A stretch of DNA of 64,000 nucleotides from Brugia malayi (Eukaryota; Nematoda; Chromadorea; Rhabditida; Onchocercidae): NCBI RefSeq assembly GCF_000002995.4, contig NW_025062476.1:9732501-9796500 (forward strand), in the 5' to 3' direction. A program made the position numbers and the translations under genes. Every line of letters begins with the position of its first letter. The first letter of the stretch is position 1. The notes beneath the pieces are model-generated. The model ran no database searches. It was not told the DNA's origin and worked only from the letters and a program-made list of their open reading frames with translations. This document shows positions 41,052-53,000 of this stretch, piece after piece.

Positions 41052-44000
41052 TCAGTAGGAAGAAGTAATAAACATATATCTTGATAGGACGTATATTGCT
41101 GCAGTAGCAGTACCAGCAACTAACCACTTTCGAAGGGATGTCTTTGGAAACGACGGTTTTCTTATCCGACTAATATTTATAAGATGTTGATAGTCTTCCA
41201 TTAGCGGACCACGTAACCGTGATGGAGGAAACATCCTTAAATTGAGAGTAATTTTCAAAAAAAAAAAAATTTTTTTAAATTACAAAGGGAAACAATTTAT
41301 TACCAAAATGGATACAGACAAGTGAGTAAATAAATAGATGTGCATAAATGAATCGAAGAAAAATAAGTGAATACAATATATAAATAAATATATATGAGAC
41401 GGAGAAATAACCGAAACAGATCTTGCGCATCGTTGATTAGTGCTTGAACAGGGATATCATTTGGTATTACATTCAGTAGATGATGAATAGAAGCCATGTC
41501 CCGAGAACAATTAAGGACTGCATTACTTCGCCACAAAACGACAGCAGAAGTTAAAAAAATGGGAGTAAGCGCATGAGTAGCCAGGAAAAAGTCGAAACAA
41601 AGCACTATCTGGAAGGAAAAGGAAACAACCCTTGAAGTAACTGATTGTCGTTTTTTGTTACCTACAGTTCGTTGTTTTAGAGTTTCCTTCAACAAAAATG
41701 ATCATATTCAGAAAGTAAAAAACAAATGTCTCAAAAAAATGAACCAGAAAAAAAAGCAGATACATGTCAAATATAGTATTGAATTCTTCGAAAACGTTAA
41801 ACGAAAAATAACAAACTTGGTGGTAGTGATGAAGAGCATGTGAAAACCACGTCAATGGCCAGCTTAAAGCAAATAATGATCCTAATTCTACAGCACGTAC
41901 TACCTTTTCCAACTCTTCATCAACTTTCCAAAGCAAAACATGCATCAAATCAAGATCTCTGAGTACGGTATCTTCTAGCTTTCTGAGAAGGTAACTGAAA
42001 AACATTAATTTTAAAACAAGCATCAATTGAAGCTGACGAAATATTTTCTAAGACATTTCATCCATAAGTACTTAGTGGTGAATTTTTTCTCAGTGACATG
42101 AAATAATACTTGGAATAAAGTAGAATATCTATCAAATAGAAAGCAAACCCCTTAAAAATTCCATTGTTTGCCAAAAGTATACCAACATGCTCTGCTTTCT
42201 CATTACCGAGCACCAATAATAAGGTCAAACAAACATCATGAAAACCTTAAAACGTAATATATTATACAGCAAACTCTAACACCAGTGTTCAAAACACAAA
42301 AATATTTAGGATTAAATATTAAATTAAAACACTAATTTCTATTTTCTGGTAGGTGAAACTTTTGTACTACAGTTTTTCCATACATTTGTTGGATCTGTTG
42401 TTGTAGAATTTTCTTTAGTTTAAAAACTTACAAATTTAATAGAAAAATCCTAATATTTATTGAAAATTTTTTTAAAGAAACAACTTTTCGTAAAACGACT
42501 TATTAAAGAGAGCATTTTGCAAATGATTTCCATAACCCTGATAATAATGAAATCGAGGACAGCTCCAGAGAATTTTTACAATCAAAGGAGTTAGATCTTC
42601 TTGCAAAGTACATCGTTCTTTATCTGATATATCAGGTGGAAATCGCGCCAGTGTGCGCTGAACATCCATTTGCACCTGGTTCCATTCACGATGACTTTGT
42701 AAATCTTTCAACGTTGGACTTGACAACTAAAATACTGGAGCGCCGGTGTTAATGTATTGAATAAAACTGCTCTTATCGAAAATATTTATTTCCATTTTTG
42801 AACTGAAAACTGTCTATCTTTTAATATCAAGTGTAACTTTAATTTCACTATTAAGAGCACATAAGTGTGTCAAAACAAAAATGTTTCGTGGCCAACACTT
42901 TTTTGGTTAACCAAACTTAAAAATCCGAGCTTTTAATGATATCCCAAATAGTACCAAGGAAAGGAAAAGGACGAGAGTCTTGAAATATCGCAGCATACTG
43001 AAACGAAATTCATGGTTAGTTCCTCTAAAACTTAATATTTTCATCAAACATTGCCAAAATTTGTTAATAAGTTTTGAAATCAGAAGTAATTTTCAACCAA
43101 ATGACTGTACAAATAAACATTGAAAATTAACTGACATCGATAATTTTATATCTAAAAACTTGTTCTTAAAAACAAGAATATTTCCTTGATTTTTAAAATT
43201 TTTCTCTAGGACACGTCTAAATCAAAGGCAAATAACTATTAGAAATATGTAAGAACTTACAATGGTAGCAGAGTCAATCGTGGAGTCATGTTCTTCATAA
43301 GTGAAGTCGGAATGAGCGGATTCAAAATCAGAATCCGAAAATGTTGATGCTGTCTCCTGATCAGTGAACGAATCCTGTACAAGTGAAGATGCCAGAACAG
43401 GCCAAACAAGAGCACGAATTTCATCCAGAACTAAGCCTACGACAAAGCATACTGATTCTGATAATAGTAATCTGCTTATATGCTTCCATTAACTAAGTGT
43501 TTTATCAGCTTTGTAAATATTAAAGAAGGATAGAAATTAGAAAAAGAAAAAATTGGATGAGTGAAAAAAGTTCGAAGTGAATATGATGAACAGTTCCGGT
43601 ATAAACTTTTGCTAGCATTGCACTATTTAACATCGTAATACAAAACAAATTTATGAAAAACCAGTGACGAAACAGATTTGCATTTTGACTGTATTAAGAC
43701 CTTAAAATACCAATTAAAGCATACCACCGGTAGATGCGGCAAACTGTCGCAGCTGGCTAATATGTAAATGCAACGAGTCGTGATTTTCATCGATAAATGT
43801 CCGCATGCGATTGCATTTAATTTGTAACGTCCGACTAACAGCATTTCTTAATACATTTTCATTCACTTTACTTCTCTGAAACTTCACTTCCATCGATAAA
43901 CATGCACATATGAAATAACAACAGGTCATTAAATAAAACTAATAAGTAAAAACATGGCATAACAAGAAGTCATGTTAAAAATATAAATAAATCGGTAATA

Positions 44001-44526
44001 CTACTCTAACTATTCTAATGGATACCTAATTCCTTTTCATTCTGAACACTCACATAAAGCTCAAAGTGATTTATAACTGCAACAAAAATACGTTAAAAAT
44101 ACTTGAAGTATATCAGAAAGCATTCATACTTTCTTTGCAACTACAAAAGATGCAGAATAATCGGGAAGTGAAGGCATATCCTTGAGAATATTGAAGTATT
44201 ACTGCAGCAAATAATCCCAAATAAGATCCATTTTCGAATCATGCAATAATATATACATATAGTAGTTAATCAGTCATTTGACAAAAAATGGAAAAAACTT
44301 AGTTTTGCTGAATTAGTGATGTCGAATTAGCAATAAATGGGACTAAACTGTAACTCTGAAATAAGTATACTGCAAACACTAGCACAAGAGTAAAATACAA
44401 TAACACGAGCACCACCATCTTATCTCACACCTGTCTGATGCTATGGTCCACTTCAAATAAGACACATTTATCGACATGCTCTTCTGGTAGTCGTTGTTCT
44501 GACGATCTCTTGCTTAATTGAGTCAT
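41052..44526 (-). CDS. tbc-20: TBC1 domain family member 20, Rab1 GTPase-activating protein
   Basis: TBC1D20 is an ER-anchored GAP for Rab1/Rab2 in ER-to-Golgi traffic. Exon 1 starts MTQLSKRSSEQRLPEE at 44526. The TBC domain then appears in order: LVLDEIRALVWPVLASS, the arginine-finger block VQMDVQRTLARFPPDISD, and the glutamine-finger block CPRFHYYQG, which splices into FHDVCLTLLLVLGNEKAEH. After that come LRDLDLMHVLLWKVDEELEK, LGSLFALSWPLTWFSHAL, LCFDFFLATHALTPIFLTSAV and MASIHHLLNVIPNDIPVQALI. The C-terminus has the expected tail anchor (WLVAGTATAAIYVLS) ending MFITSSY. Both catalytic fingers (R and Q) are present, so the enzyme should be active. Exon borders fit in phase where checked; one donor is the unusual GTTATG. 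Confidence 0.92.
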
Positions 44527-45761
44527 TTGTATGGGATTCAAATTAATGAAACATTTTTTCATTATTTTGCGTGAGTTTATACGTAATTAATTAATACGAA
44601 TTTAGGACAGCCTTTCGTTTCAACTTTTATATTTATACACTTTTATATTAAGATTAATGAGTATATTTTAGAGAAATTAAAATTTTCTTAAGAAATAATG
44701 AAGTGGGACAGAAATGATAATAACAGTCCAAAACTGTCCAAACAAATATTTTATTACATTTCGGCCGGTAAAATTATTAAAATTGATTTTTTTTTTTCAT
44801 ATTAGTGATGGCAATATCCTTCCTGTATTTCTTTTCTGTTTGAAATAAGTTATTAGTATTTAATGTTGTAATAACAGGAGATAATAATTACTTATAGTGG
44901 ACGAGTTGGACGAGTTTTCTGAGATTGTAAAGTGAGTTCCGATTCTGTTCTTCAGTCAATTGATAGCTGAAATCATAGCGTAGCACTTGATGTATATGAT
45001 AATTTCCGTGAGTGATGTAAATTACTGTCTTTTGTACATGTATATAAATAAAAACTTTGAAAAAAGCATTCCAGATTAGATACGAAGTTTTGAATGGAAA
45101 ATGAATAAACAAAATAAATACATTTCTTGACGGAAGCTTCAAAATCTAAGTCAATTATACAATACAAATGTGCTCATGATCTTTTTATTTCCCACTTAAT
45201 TTAAGACTTCTCCCAAAAGTTTACCAAATAGCAACTTCTTTCATGCTGTGTGCTGATATATATCGATATTGAATGAGATTAGAATCCTATGCTTAGAAAC
45301 TGTTTGAGTTTGAACAGCACGTTACTGTAATTTACTACCATTTTGTCATGATTTTCTGATATGACCTAACGATAAAATTGTTCGATTTGTAAAAAATTAT
45401 AAGATTTGAGAGGGATTCAAAATGTTATTAATTCAGAAATAGATTTAAAACGTTAAATGAATTTGGTTTCTAAGTAATGTCATTCCAAGTCCTGTGTGTA
45501 TGTAAAACTTGGCCTGGAATTGCTGTTTCATTTAATGAATGCACAAAAAATTTCAAACAACGAATTTACATAACACAATATTTCATTTCACCATTTCACG
45601 TTAATTGACGGATGTTCATACAGCTCGCGTAACTTTTCATCAGTCTTTAACAGTCACTTTGCTGTTGATTGTTAGTGCAAGATGATAAAATCTCAGAAGA
45701 TTATTGTTTTATTTGCAGAGTTTTAATACCTTTAAAACTTCCTGATCAAATAATCTATTGA
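44527..45761. promoter_or_regulatory. Divergent promoter region of TBC1D20 and ETHE1
   Basis: About 1.2 kb between divergent start codons and therefore the site of both promoters. Two overlapping minus-strand frames (44888-45167) are AT-rich and unlikely to be coding. Confidence 0.45.
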
Positions 45762-48700
45762 ATGGCAACCAAATTGATTTTCCGTCAGGTGAATGATCTT
45801 TCGAGCAAATTCGATTTAGTGAAAAACACTTTCTGGAAAAAGTGTTTGACATTCTGAACTGTGTAGATTTCTAACTTGATTTAAACTTTAATATTTTTGG
45901 CTAAATTTCATGAGAGTTTATGAACATTTCCCCAGCTTAACTTATTTCCTTTTTTAGCTATTCGAACCCGTTTCATGCACTTATACGTATTTGCTAGGAT
46001 GCTCTGTGAGTAGAAAATCGATAATAATAGATCCCGTGCTGGAAACTGTCGAACGGGATGCAAAGGTATCGAATATTACTTCAGTTTAGTCTGCAGTCCT
46101 GAAATTCTCCAACATCAATGAATCGAGAGATTTTGTTCTTTTTTCAAATTACTTCGCAGTTAAATAACTTTAAACCATACAAAATCGCTCACTATAGAGA
46201 TATCAAATATAAATGATAGTATTTTAGCTTATCAAAGAGCTCAACTTGGATCCAATATATGGTGTTAACACACATCTTCATGCAGATCACATTACTGGTA
46301 CTGGCAAATTGAAGCGTATTTTCCCACGTATGCTTTCTGTGTTATCAAAATATGTCGACGGTCATGCAGATGTACTGGTCAGTGATCGAGAGATACTAAA
46401 ATTTGGCAATCAAAATCTGGAAGTTCGCACGACACCAGGGCATACTGATGGTAAATACTATGTAGCACTTTTGAGTCGTATATTGTTGTAATTTATAAGT
46501 TATTATTCTCTTATGGCTCAGGCGAAATTAATGGCGCGGTTTTTTTAATTAAACGATATTAAAGTCTTCAGAAAATGGTATCTTTTAGTAATTTATCTTG
46601 TCATTATTCGATAAGGCAAGTTAATAAGGTTCTGCTCACTTAGCTTTTTCATCTTTCTTTCTGTAATAATTAAAATCTGTACCCATTTTTTCGTATGAAA
46701 TGTTTTCTTTAATAGAATCAAAGGTTGATAGTTTCAGTTCATGAAAAAAATCTACTAACAGAGGAGGTGATATATTAGGCTCATCATTAGCTGAGAAAAT
46801 AGAAAATTGGAAAATTTTCAAAGTGATGGAAGAGAAAATATATATTGCAGCTTCGAATTTACTGGAAGAAAGGTAGCTGGAGATGGAATCAAGTAAATTT
46901 TTTTTTCCCTTACCGTTTGATGACAAGATAAATTGAGTGTATGACTTAAAGGAGATTTTAATATTTTGCTTGAAGTTTTTATTATAATATTTTATACTGT
47001 GATATTTTTTAACAGAAAAGCCATCAGTGAGGCTGAATTTTAGTCCATTTAATCATTTCGCAACTTTCTTTGTGAAAAAAATTCTTACAATCAATCCTCC
47101 ATATGGTTTTTTCTGCTCATACTATTTCTGCATACATAGCAGATACAGATGATAGAAGGTGAGTAGTGCTTTCAAGGATGTGTAACGTATGTTTTATATG
47201 ATCACCGAATGGCTTTTACGGGCGATGCACTTCTTGTACGTGGATGTGGACGCACAGATTTCCAACAAGGTATACTTGCTTTTTTATATTTTTTGGTTAA
47301 ATTTGTGCATATGTACACTTCTTGAAGCGTATTGTGTTGAAACTATAAGGTCTAAAAGTTTGAAGTTAAAGAAAACATTTCTTAGACTGTTTAGAAACAT
47401 CCAATAATGGCAAGGAAATAGTTAATAGCCGATATGATTCAAAACTTTCACTTAAAACGAGATATGTTTCTCTAGAATATTTAAGCTGGCTCTATTGTAA
47501 TTCATGAGATTTTCTTCTAAATAATAAACAATTTCTCTTAGTATGTTCTAGCTATTTATAATAAACCATTTACTCAAGTAGAATAAAAGATGGAATTTAG
47601 TGAAGAGCATCAAAAGTATCTGTTGAAAGACATAATTTATTAAAAGTAGTGGGCAGAAAATATAAATGTTGTGTTTGTTGAATTAAAATTCAGTAAATAT
47701 AAGTATCAAATAAACTCAATTAGAAAGAGAAAAAAAAAACAGGCTCAAATTTTAAGTTGTATTTGTGGCGTGAAAAAATTGTTGGAAAGAATAAAAAAGA
47801 TCTAATTCAATATATCCAGTCTGATGATTCATTGTCTCTATATCTGGATCTAACTTATCTGTAGGTTGCTCTTTACAACTACAGGCTTTGAACTGAACTG
47901 CTACTGGACAGAACTGTTTACCGCTTTAATCATCCTCGTTAAAATACTTATGTTTCTCTTCCTTTTTTAATGTTACATGATGTGCTATAAATTCCTATTA
48001 ATGTTATTTATAGGAAATCCAGAAACATTATACAATTCAGTGCATGAGAAAATCTTCACTTTACCTGATGATTTCCTGCTTTATCCTGCTCATGATTACA
48101 AGGTATTTTTGGAATGAATCATTGCTTTCAAACAGCCAATTTATGAAATAAAATTTCTGATAACAACAAATTACAATATTTAGTGTCAAAACATTGTAAT
48201 AATTAAATGTGTGTTTTTTCTTATAAAATTATGCACAAAATTGCAGTAACACTTTTCTTTTAAAAATTTACACAGTCGTTCAAAAACAACAAAAAGAAAA
48301 TCAAAGAATGAATCTTAAAGGAACATTAAGAGGACGAATTAAATTAAAAGAATTATCGAATGTTTACAGGGCTTTTTATTAACGACTGTTGGTGAGGAGA
48401 AGAAATATAATCCAAGATTAACGAAGACTTTGAACGATTTTATAGTTCTGATGAGAAATCTTAAACTTGCATATCCGAAACAGATTGGTCCGTCCTCTTT
48501 AAGCCCTTTTTTGTTTTGAAAATCAAAGATTGATTATAAATAGTTCTTTAACTGACAAAAGAAATTTTTTAAATAAAGGGGATTTTCATGTGCAAGAGTT
48601 ACTACTAGCGGAAAAAGTGAGAACTCTGTTTTGTTGTAAGAAACAGATAAGATTTAATACTGAATCTTGTTCGGCATTAATAATCATGAGTAGGTAGGCT

Positions 48701-48885
48701 TTTTTCTGGCAAGATAAATAATATTCGAGCAGCAGTGACTCAAAAAATACATCTCATATTTAACTATTTTAACTTTAATTTGTTCAACGAATATTCATTT
48801 TGCGGTAATTTTAGATAAAGCCATACCGGCGAATAAAGTGTGTGGCGTATACGAACTGATGGATGAGAAGATAAAAGCAGAATAG
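45762..48885 (+). CDS. ethe-1: ETHE1 persulfide dioxygenase, mitochondrial
   Basis: ETHE1 oxidises glutathione persulfide to sulfite in the mitochondrial matrix, detoxifying hydrogen sulfide. Exons 45762-45788, 45958-46065, 46228-46450 and one starting at 47177 join in phase; three more follow, ending at TAG 48883-48885. The metallo-beta-lactamase core is complete: [17 protein letters not shown] (HxHxDH iron-binding motif), TTPGHTDG (second His), [19 protein letters not shown] (bridging Asp and the glutathione-binding GCGRTDFQ block), and [19 protein letters not shown] (last His). The end VPANKVCG-like block ([15 protein letters not shown]) matches the family C-terminus. The N-terminus ([15 protein letters not shown]) is short for a mitochondrial presequence, so a longer spliced leader exon or a cytosolic form is possible. 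Confidence 0.93.
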
Positions 48886-50024
48886 AAAAAGCCAATGAAA
48901 ATGCTAAAAGCTTCCTTGGTCATGTTGTAATTTCAACCGCCATATTATGAATTAATCATGTGAGCTATCAGGCAGAAAGATGCATTTGACCTAATCGAAA
49001 TCGAAAGAAGTGGGAATCTTAAGAAGGCTCTGTCTTAAAGAAGACTAATAAATTAGTTCCCACTTGCTTTTGAGGAAGTATTCATTTTGAGATGAAGAAT
49101 GCAGTAAATCTGGAATTCAACTGTTCATCTTTACAAAAGTAACTACTGACGATATGTCATTATACTTTATATCATGCAAAATATAGGTAATTAGGTCTTT
49201 TCATACCTATAAAATGGACATATGTTTCGAAATGATTATATATGTTACATATCTAATTGTATTGTCGATATCATTTGAAAAATTCATAAAGGAAGTGATT
49301 GAATGTTGACATGTTCATCCGAATAATCACTTCAAAACAAAATTCATTCAAAAAAAGCTGAAGCTGATGAATCATAATTTCGATTAAAAAAGCTGTAAGC
49401 AATCTTAACCTCAGCAGTATATCCATATCATTACAAGTGGGTTTGGGGTTCAAACACATAATATGGATGAATCAGTTCCCTACTATTTCTTTTATTGTCA
49501 TCCAGTTTTATAATCAGTCTATCTGAATTAAGGAATATATTGTTACGTATAAAATGTAGAAACCGAATTGGAAAGATGTGATTTGTGCAAGAAATATGAA
49601 TAAACACATTTCATTTCCTGCATCAGCACATATCTTATACATTACGCAGTTATGTCAATCTCGATATCTTGATTTTCAGTCTCTATATCCCAATAAATTC
49701 CGATATTCCGAATTTTATTCCTCGTTAGCACTCGTTTGGGAATCGGAAAAAGCTGAGCCTTGTGAAAATTACGAAAGAGAAATGAAAGAAGAGGGGAGTC
49801 GTGAAGTTGACATGTCATTTACTTCAATATCAAATACTTGGGTAAGAATTCGCTCACGCGGGAGCCTTGGGCTAGATTGAAACTTAGGGTCTTGCTAGTG
49901 GACATTTCTGTTGCACATATTTTGAATTTAGTTGTATAAATTTCGTTCTATTTATCGAGTTCATCTGTTTCATGTCTTTGTTTTGTTGGCCAGTCAGGGA
50001 CGGTATCTGGTATTAATTAAAAAG
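48886..50024. other. Intergenic region between ETHE1 and XPF
   Basis: About 1.1 kb between two plus-strand genes. A 100-codon plus-strand frame (49578-49880) lies just upstream of XPF. It has no similarity I know and no obvious splice into XPF, so it is probably part of the promoter or 5' leader. Confidence 0.45.
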
Positions 50025-53000
50025 ATGAGCGAAGTGACGTCCTCGGTTGAAAAAGCGGAAGTTATTACCAGGCCCAGGAATAAGTTGGGTGAGGATGAAG
50101 ACATGATTGAGCTGCTTACATTCGAGAGAAACATTATGCTGGACACTTATGCTGATGATGTTCTTTTTGTCTTTGCCAGGTATGCCACTTTCATTGCTTA
50201 CTAGGTGATTGTCATTCACTTAGTTCTAATCTTTTTTTTTTTTTATTTTTCAGTGGTTTGGGAATGGAGCGTTTCATCCTTCACCATCTACATTTATATT
50301 GTGATCCACAGTTATTGGTATTTATTATCAATACGACTCCACAAGATGATGTTAGTAGCTTTCAGGAATATTTCACGTAGAAGAGCATTGTAAGCTCTTA
50401 AGCTATGGAAAACTTTCCCATTTCATTCAAGTTTTGTATCTTAGTCTTTATTTGAGAGTTACATGTGTTTCAGAGCATTCTCTAAATACTATTGTGATAC
50501 AAATCCATTGAAAAAATTAGGAGATTTCAGACATATTTCCTTTCTCGCTTACGCGATTCCAAAGTTAAATGCCCACCAAAGATCATCACAGCAGATTGCT
50601 CCATAAAGGATCGGTAGTCTTTTTCATTTTTTGTATGGAAGAATGATGGTGAGGAGAGGTTATTATCTGTTCATTTTCAAATTCATTTTCTCTTTTACCT
50701 TTTTCAGGGAATCACTGTACATGGAAGGAGGGATACAATTCATTACGTCACGGATTCTGATGGTTGACCTCTTGCAAGAACGCGTCCCAGTAAAGAATGT
50801 GGCTGGTATCATTGTCCATCGCGCGCATCAGTCTGTTTATTTCTTGATCGGTTTTGCAGTAAAAATTAGTTCATTGCTTTTGTAGTTTCTTAAAATGGGA
50901 TGTAGTATTTGTTGGAATGTTTTCAGGTTGCTAAGTGGGTTTCAAGAATCATTCATCCTTCGCTTATATCGAGAAAGGAAGGCGGGTGGTTTTGTTAAGG
51001 CATTCAGGTTTTTGGTTTCATAGATTTTTTATTTCTTCAAGTTTGCTATTGCTGAACTGATTGGACTGCATAATCTGCTCTTTAGTGACAATCCGGGAGC
51101 ATTGTCTGGTATGGGTGTTTTGCAACGATTGTTGAATCGATTATATATTCGAAGAGTTAGACTTCTGCCAAGATTTGATGTAGATGTGAAAAGTTCATTA
51201 GATCCTTGTTCTGTGAGTATTTACTATATATTAAAATGCATAAAGATAGTTTAGGTTGACATTTGTTTCGTTTTGTGAGAATATGGTAAAACGGAAGCGT
51301 TAATTGTTGATTTTGTCTGTAAGCATCAAAAATGTTAGAGCAGTGAGTTATAAATACTTCTTTAATATATAGTGATAAAATGATTTGAAACTGATTTCTA
51401 GCCACATATGATAGAAATAACACCTGACTTACCGCATGCGATGCGAAAGATTCAGTCATTATTGGTAGATATAATACGTACTTGTGTTCGAGAACTGAAA
51501 CAGGCTTCATTATCAGCAGATGTAAGTTTTTAGAAAATGGAACTTGCATTTTCCTCATTCTGCAAAAAACTGATTAATCTTCGCAGTAATTATAGAACAT
51601 CCCGGATGAAGAAAGTATGCAGCCAGCTTCGGGTCTTTTGCCTTCTTCACTAGAAATACAACTGAAAGGACGACATTTCTCCATTACTGAAAAGCAGCAG
51701 CGCCTTTTAGCTGATCTCAAACAACTTCGAAATCTTTTATACAAAGTTAGAAATATGATATTTTCGTAAATGGATGTTCTGAGTAGTTTTAATTAAAAAA
51801 ACGTAAAGTTTGTAATGTAATTGCTGTCATTTTCAGGCTGAAGAACTGGATCCAATTACTCTTTACTGCTCTTTGGATGAAGTCAGAAATAATAAAGATG
51901 TGAGTTTCACTCGAGAAAATTTTCGAGCGAATTAAATTTTACCTCAACTAATCTTTGATGAAGCGTCGTTGGCTTACTTTCGAATAATTTCGAAATTGTT
52001 TGTTGTAGTCCAAGATTTTTAAGAGTATGTGTTAAAAATCTGAATAAAATTTTCTAGCTGATTACAACTAATAGTGGTTGGTTGTTCACACAGACAGCCT
52101 CAAAGCTATTTGCGGAAGCAGACAGATTGTGCAAAATTAAATCTGATACTAAACAAAGTGTGTTAGGTAAGTAATCATTTTTGTTTGCTCGAGCTATTTA
52201 GGAACTGAAGTTGTTGAGATGTTTGGCGTGTCCGACACAACTGTCCTTAATTTCCTTGTGCTGGGCTTTCTTTTTTTACCCATTGCATCATATATGCAAG
52301 TCGTTTTTTTGAATCCAGTTGAATGATTTTCTATTTGTAATGTTAGTTCCAAAGTCATCTTTTTTAGTAGTATGAAACTAAAAAAGCATAACAGCGTCAA
52401 ACTTTAAAAAATGCTAAAAGCATTAAGAGTCAAACTCGAAGCTAGAAATTTCAGAGCCACCAAAATGGAAAGCACTTCTTAAAATTTTAGAGGAGATCAA
52501 AATCAATTATAAAATGGAAAGGATGAATTCTGAGAAAGGTATATTACAATTTACAGCATAAATTTGGTGGTTAAGAGAGTATTTATTTAAAAGCGCATTG
52601 AGTCATTTCCATTAAAATTTTTTACTGTGAATTACTTTGTTTCAACCAGAAGTATTTTTTAAAATATTTTCTAAAGCTTTACGAATTGTTTCTAGAACCA
52701 ACGGTGTTATTAATTGGTGCAGAAAATGAGGTGTGTCGACAGTTGAGAGACATCGTCAGTTGGGGTGTGGCAAAATTTTTATGGATAAAAAATGAGCAGC
52801 TGGGACAAAAGTTCATTAATGGAAAAGGGGAAATTGAACCAGAAGCACAACCTTCATGGGATCCTTTACAAATTGTTCTTTTCGCTAATAATAGCGAGGT
52901 GAATCATTTTATACAAATCCACATTCTTTCTTTTAAGTGTTCGAACAAAGTGTTAAAAATCTTTCCATTTTTTATTTGTAGGGCGAAACAGGTAGTGAAA

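Noticed and set aside
46636..46926. 96-codon minus-strand frame inside an ETHE1 intron
   Set aside because: Low-complexity Ser/Ile/Lys/Phe composition and no recognisable domain; a nested gene is possible but unsupported.
49578..49880. 100-codon plus-strand frame just upstream of XPF
   Set aside because: No similarity, no clear donor into XPF, and the XPF start at 50025 is well placed; treated as chance.
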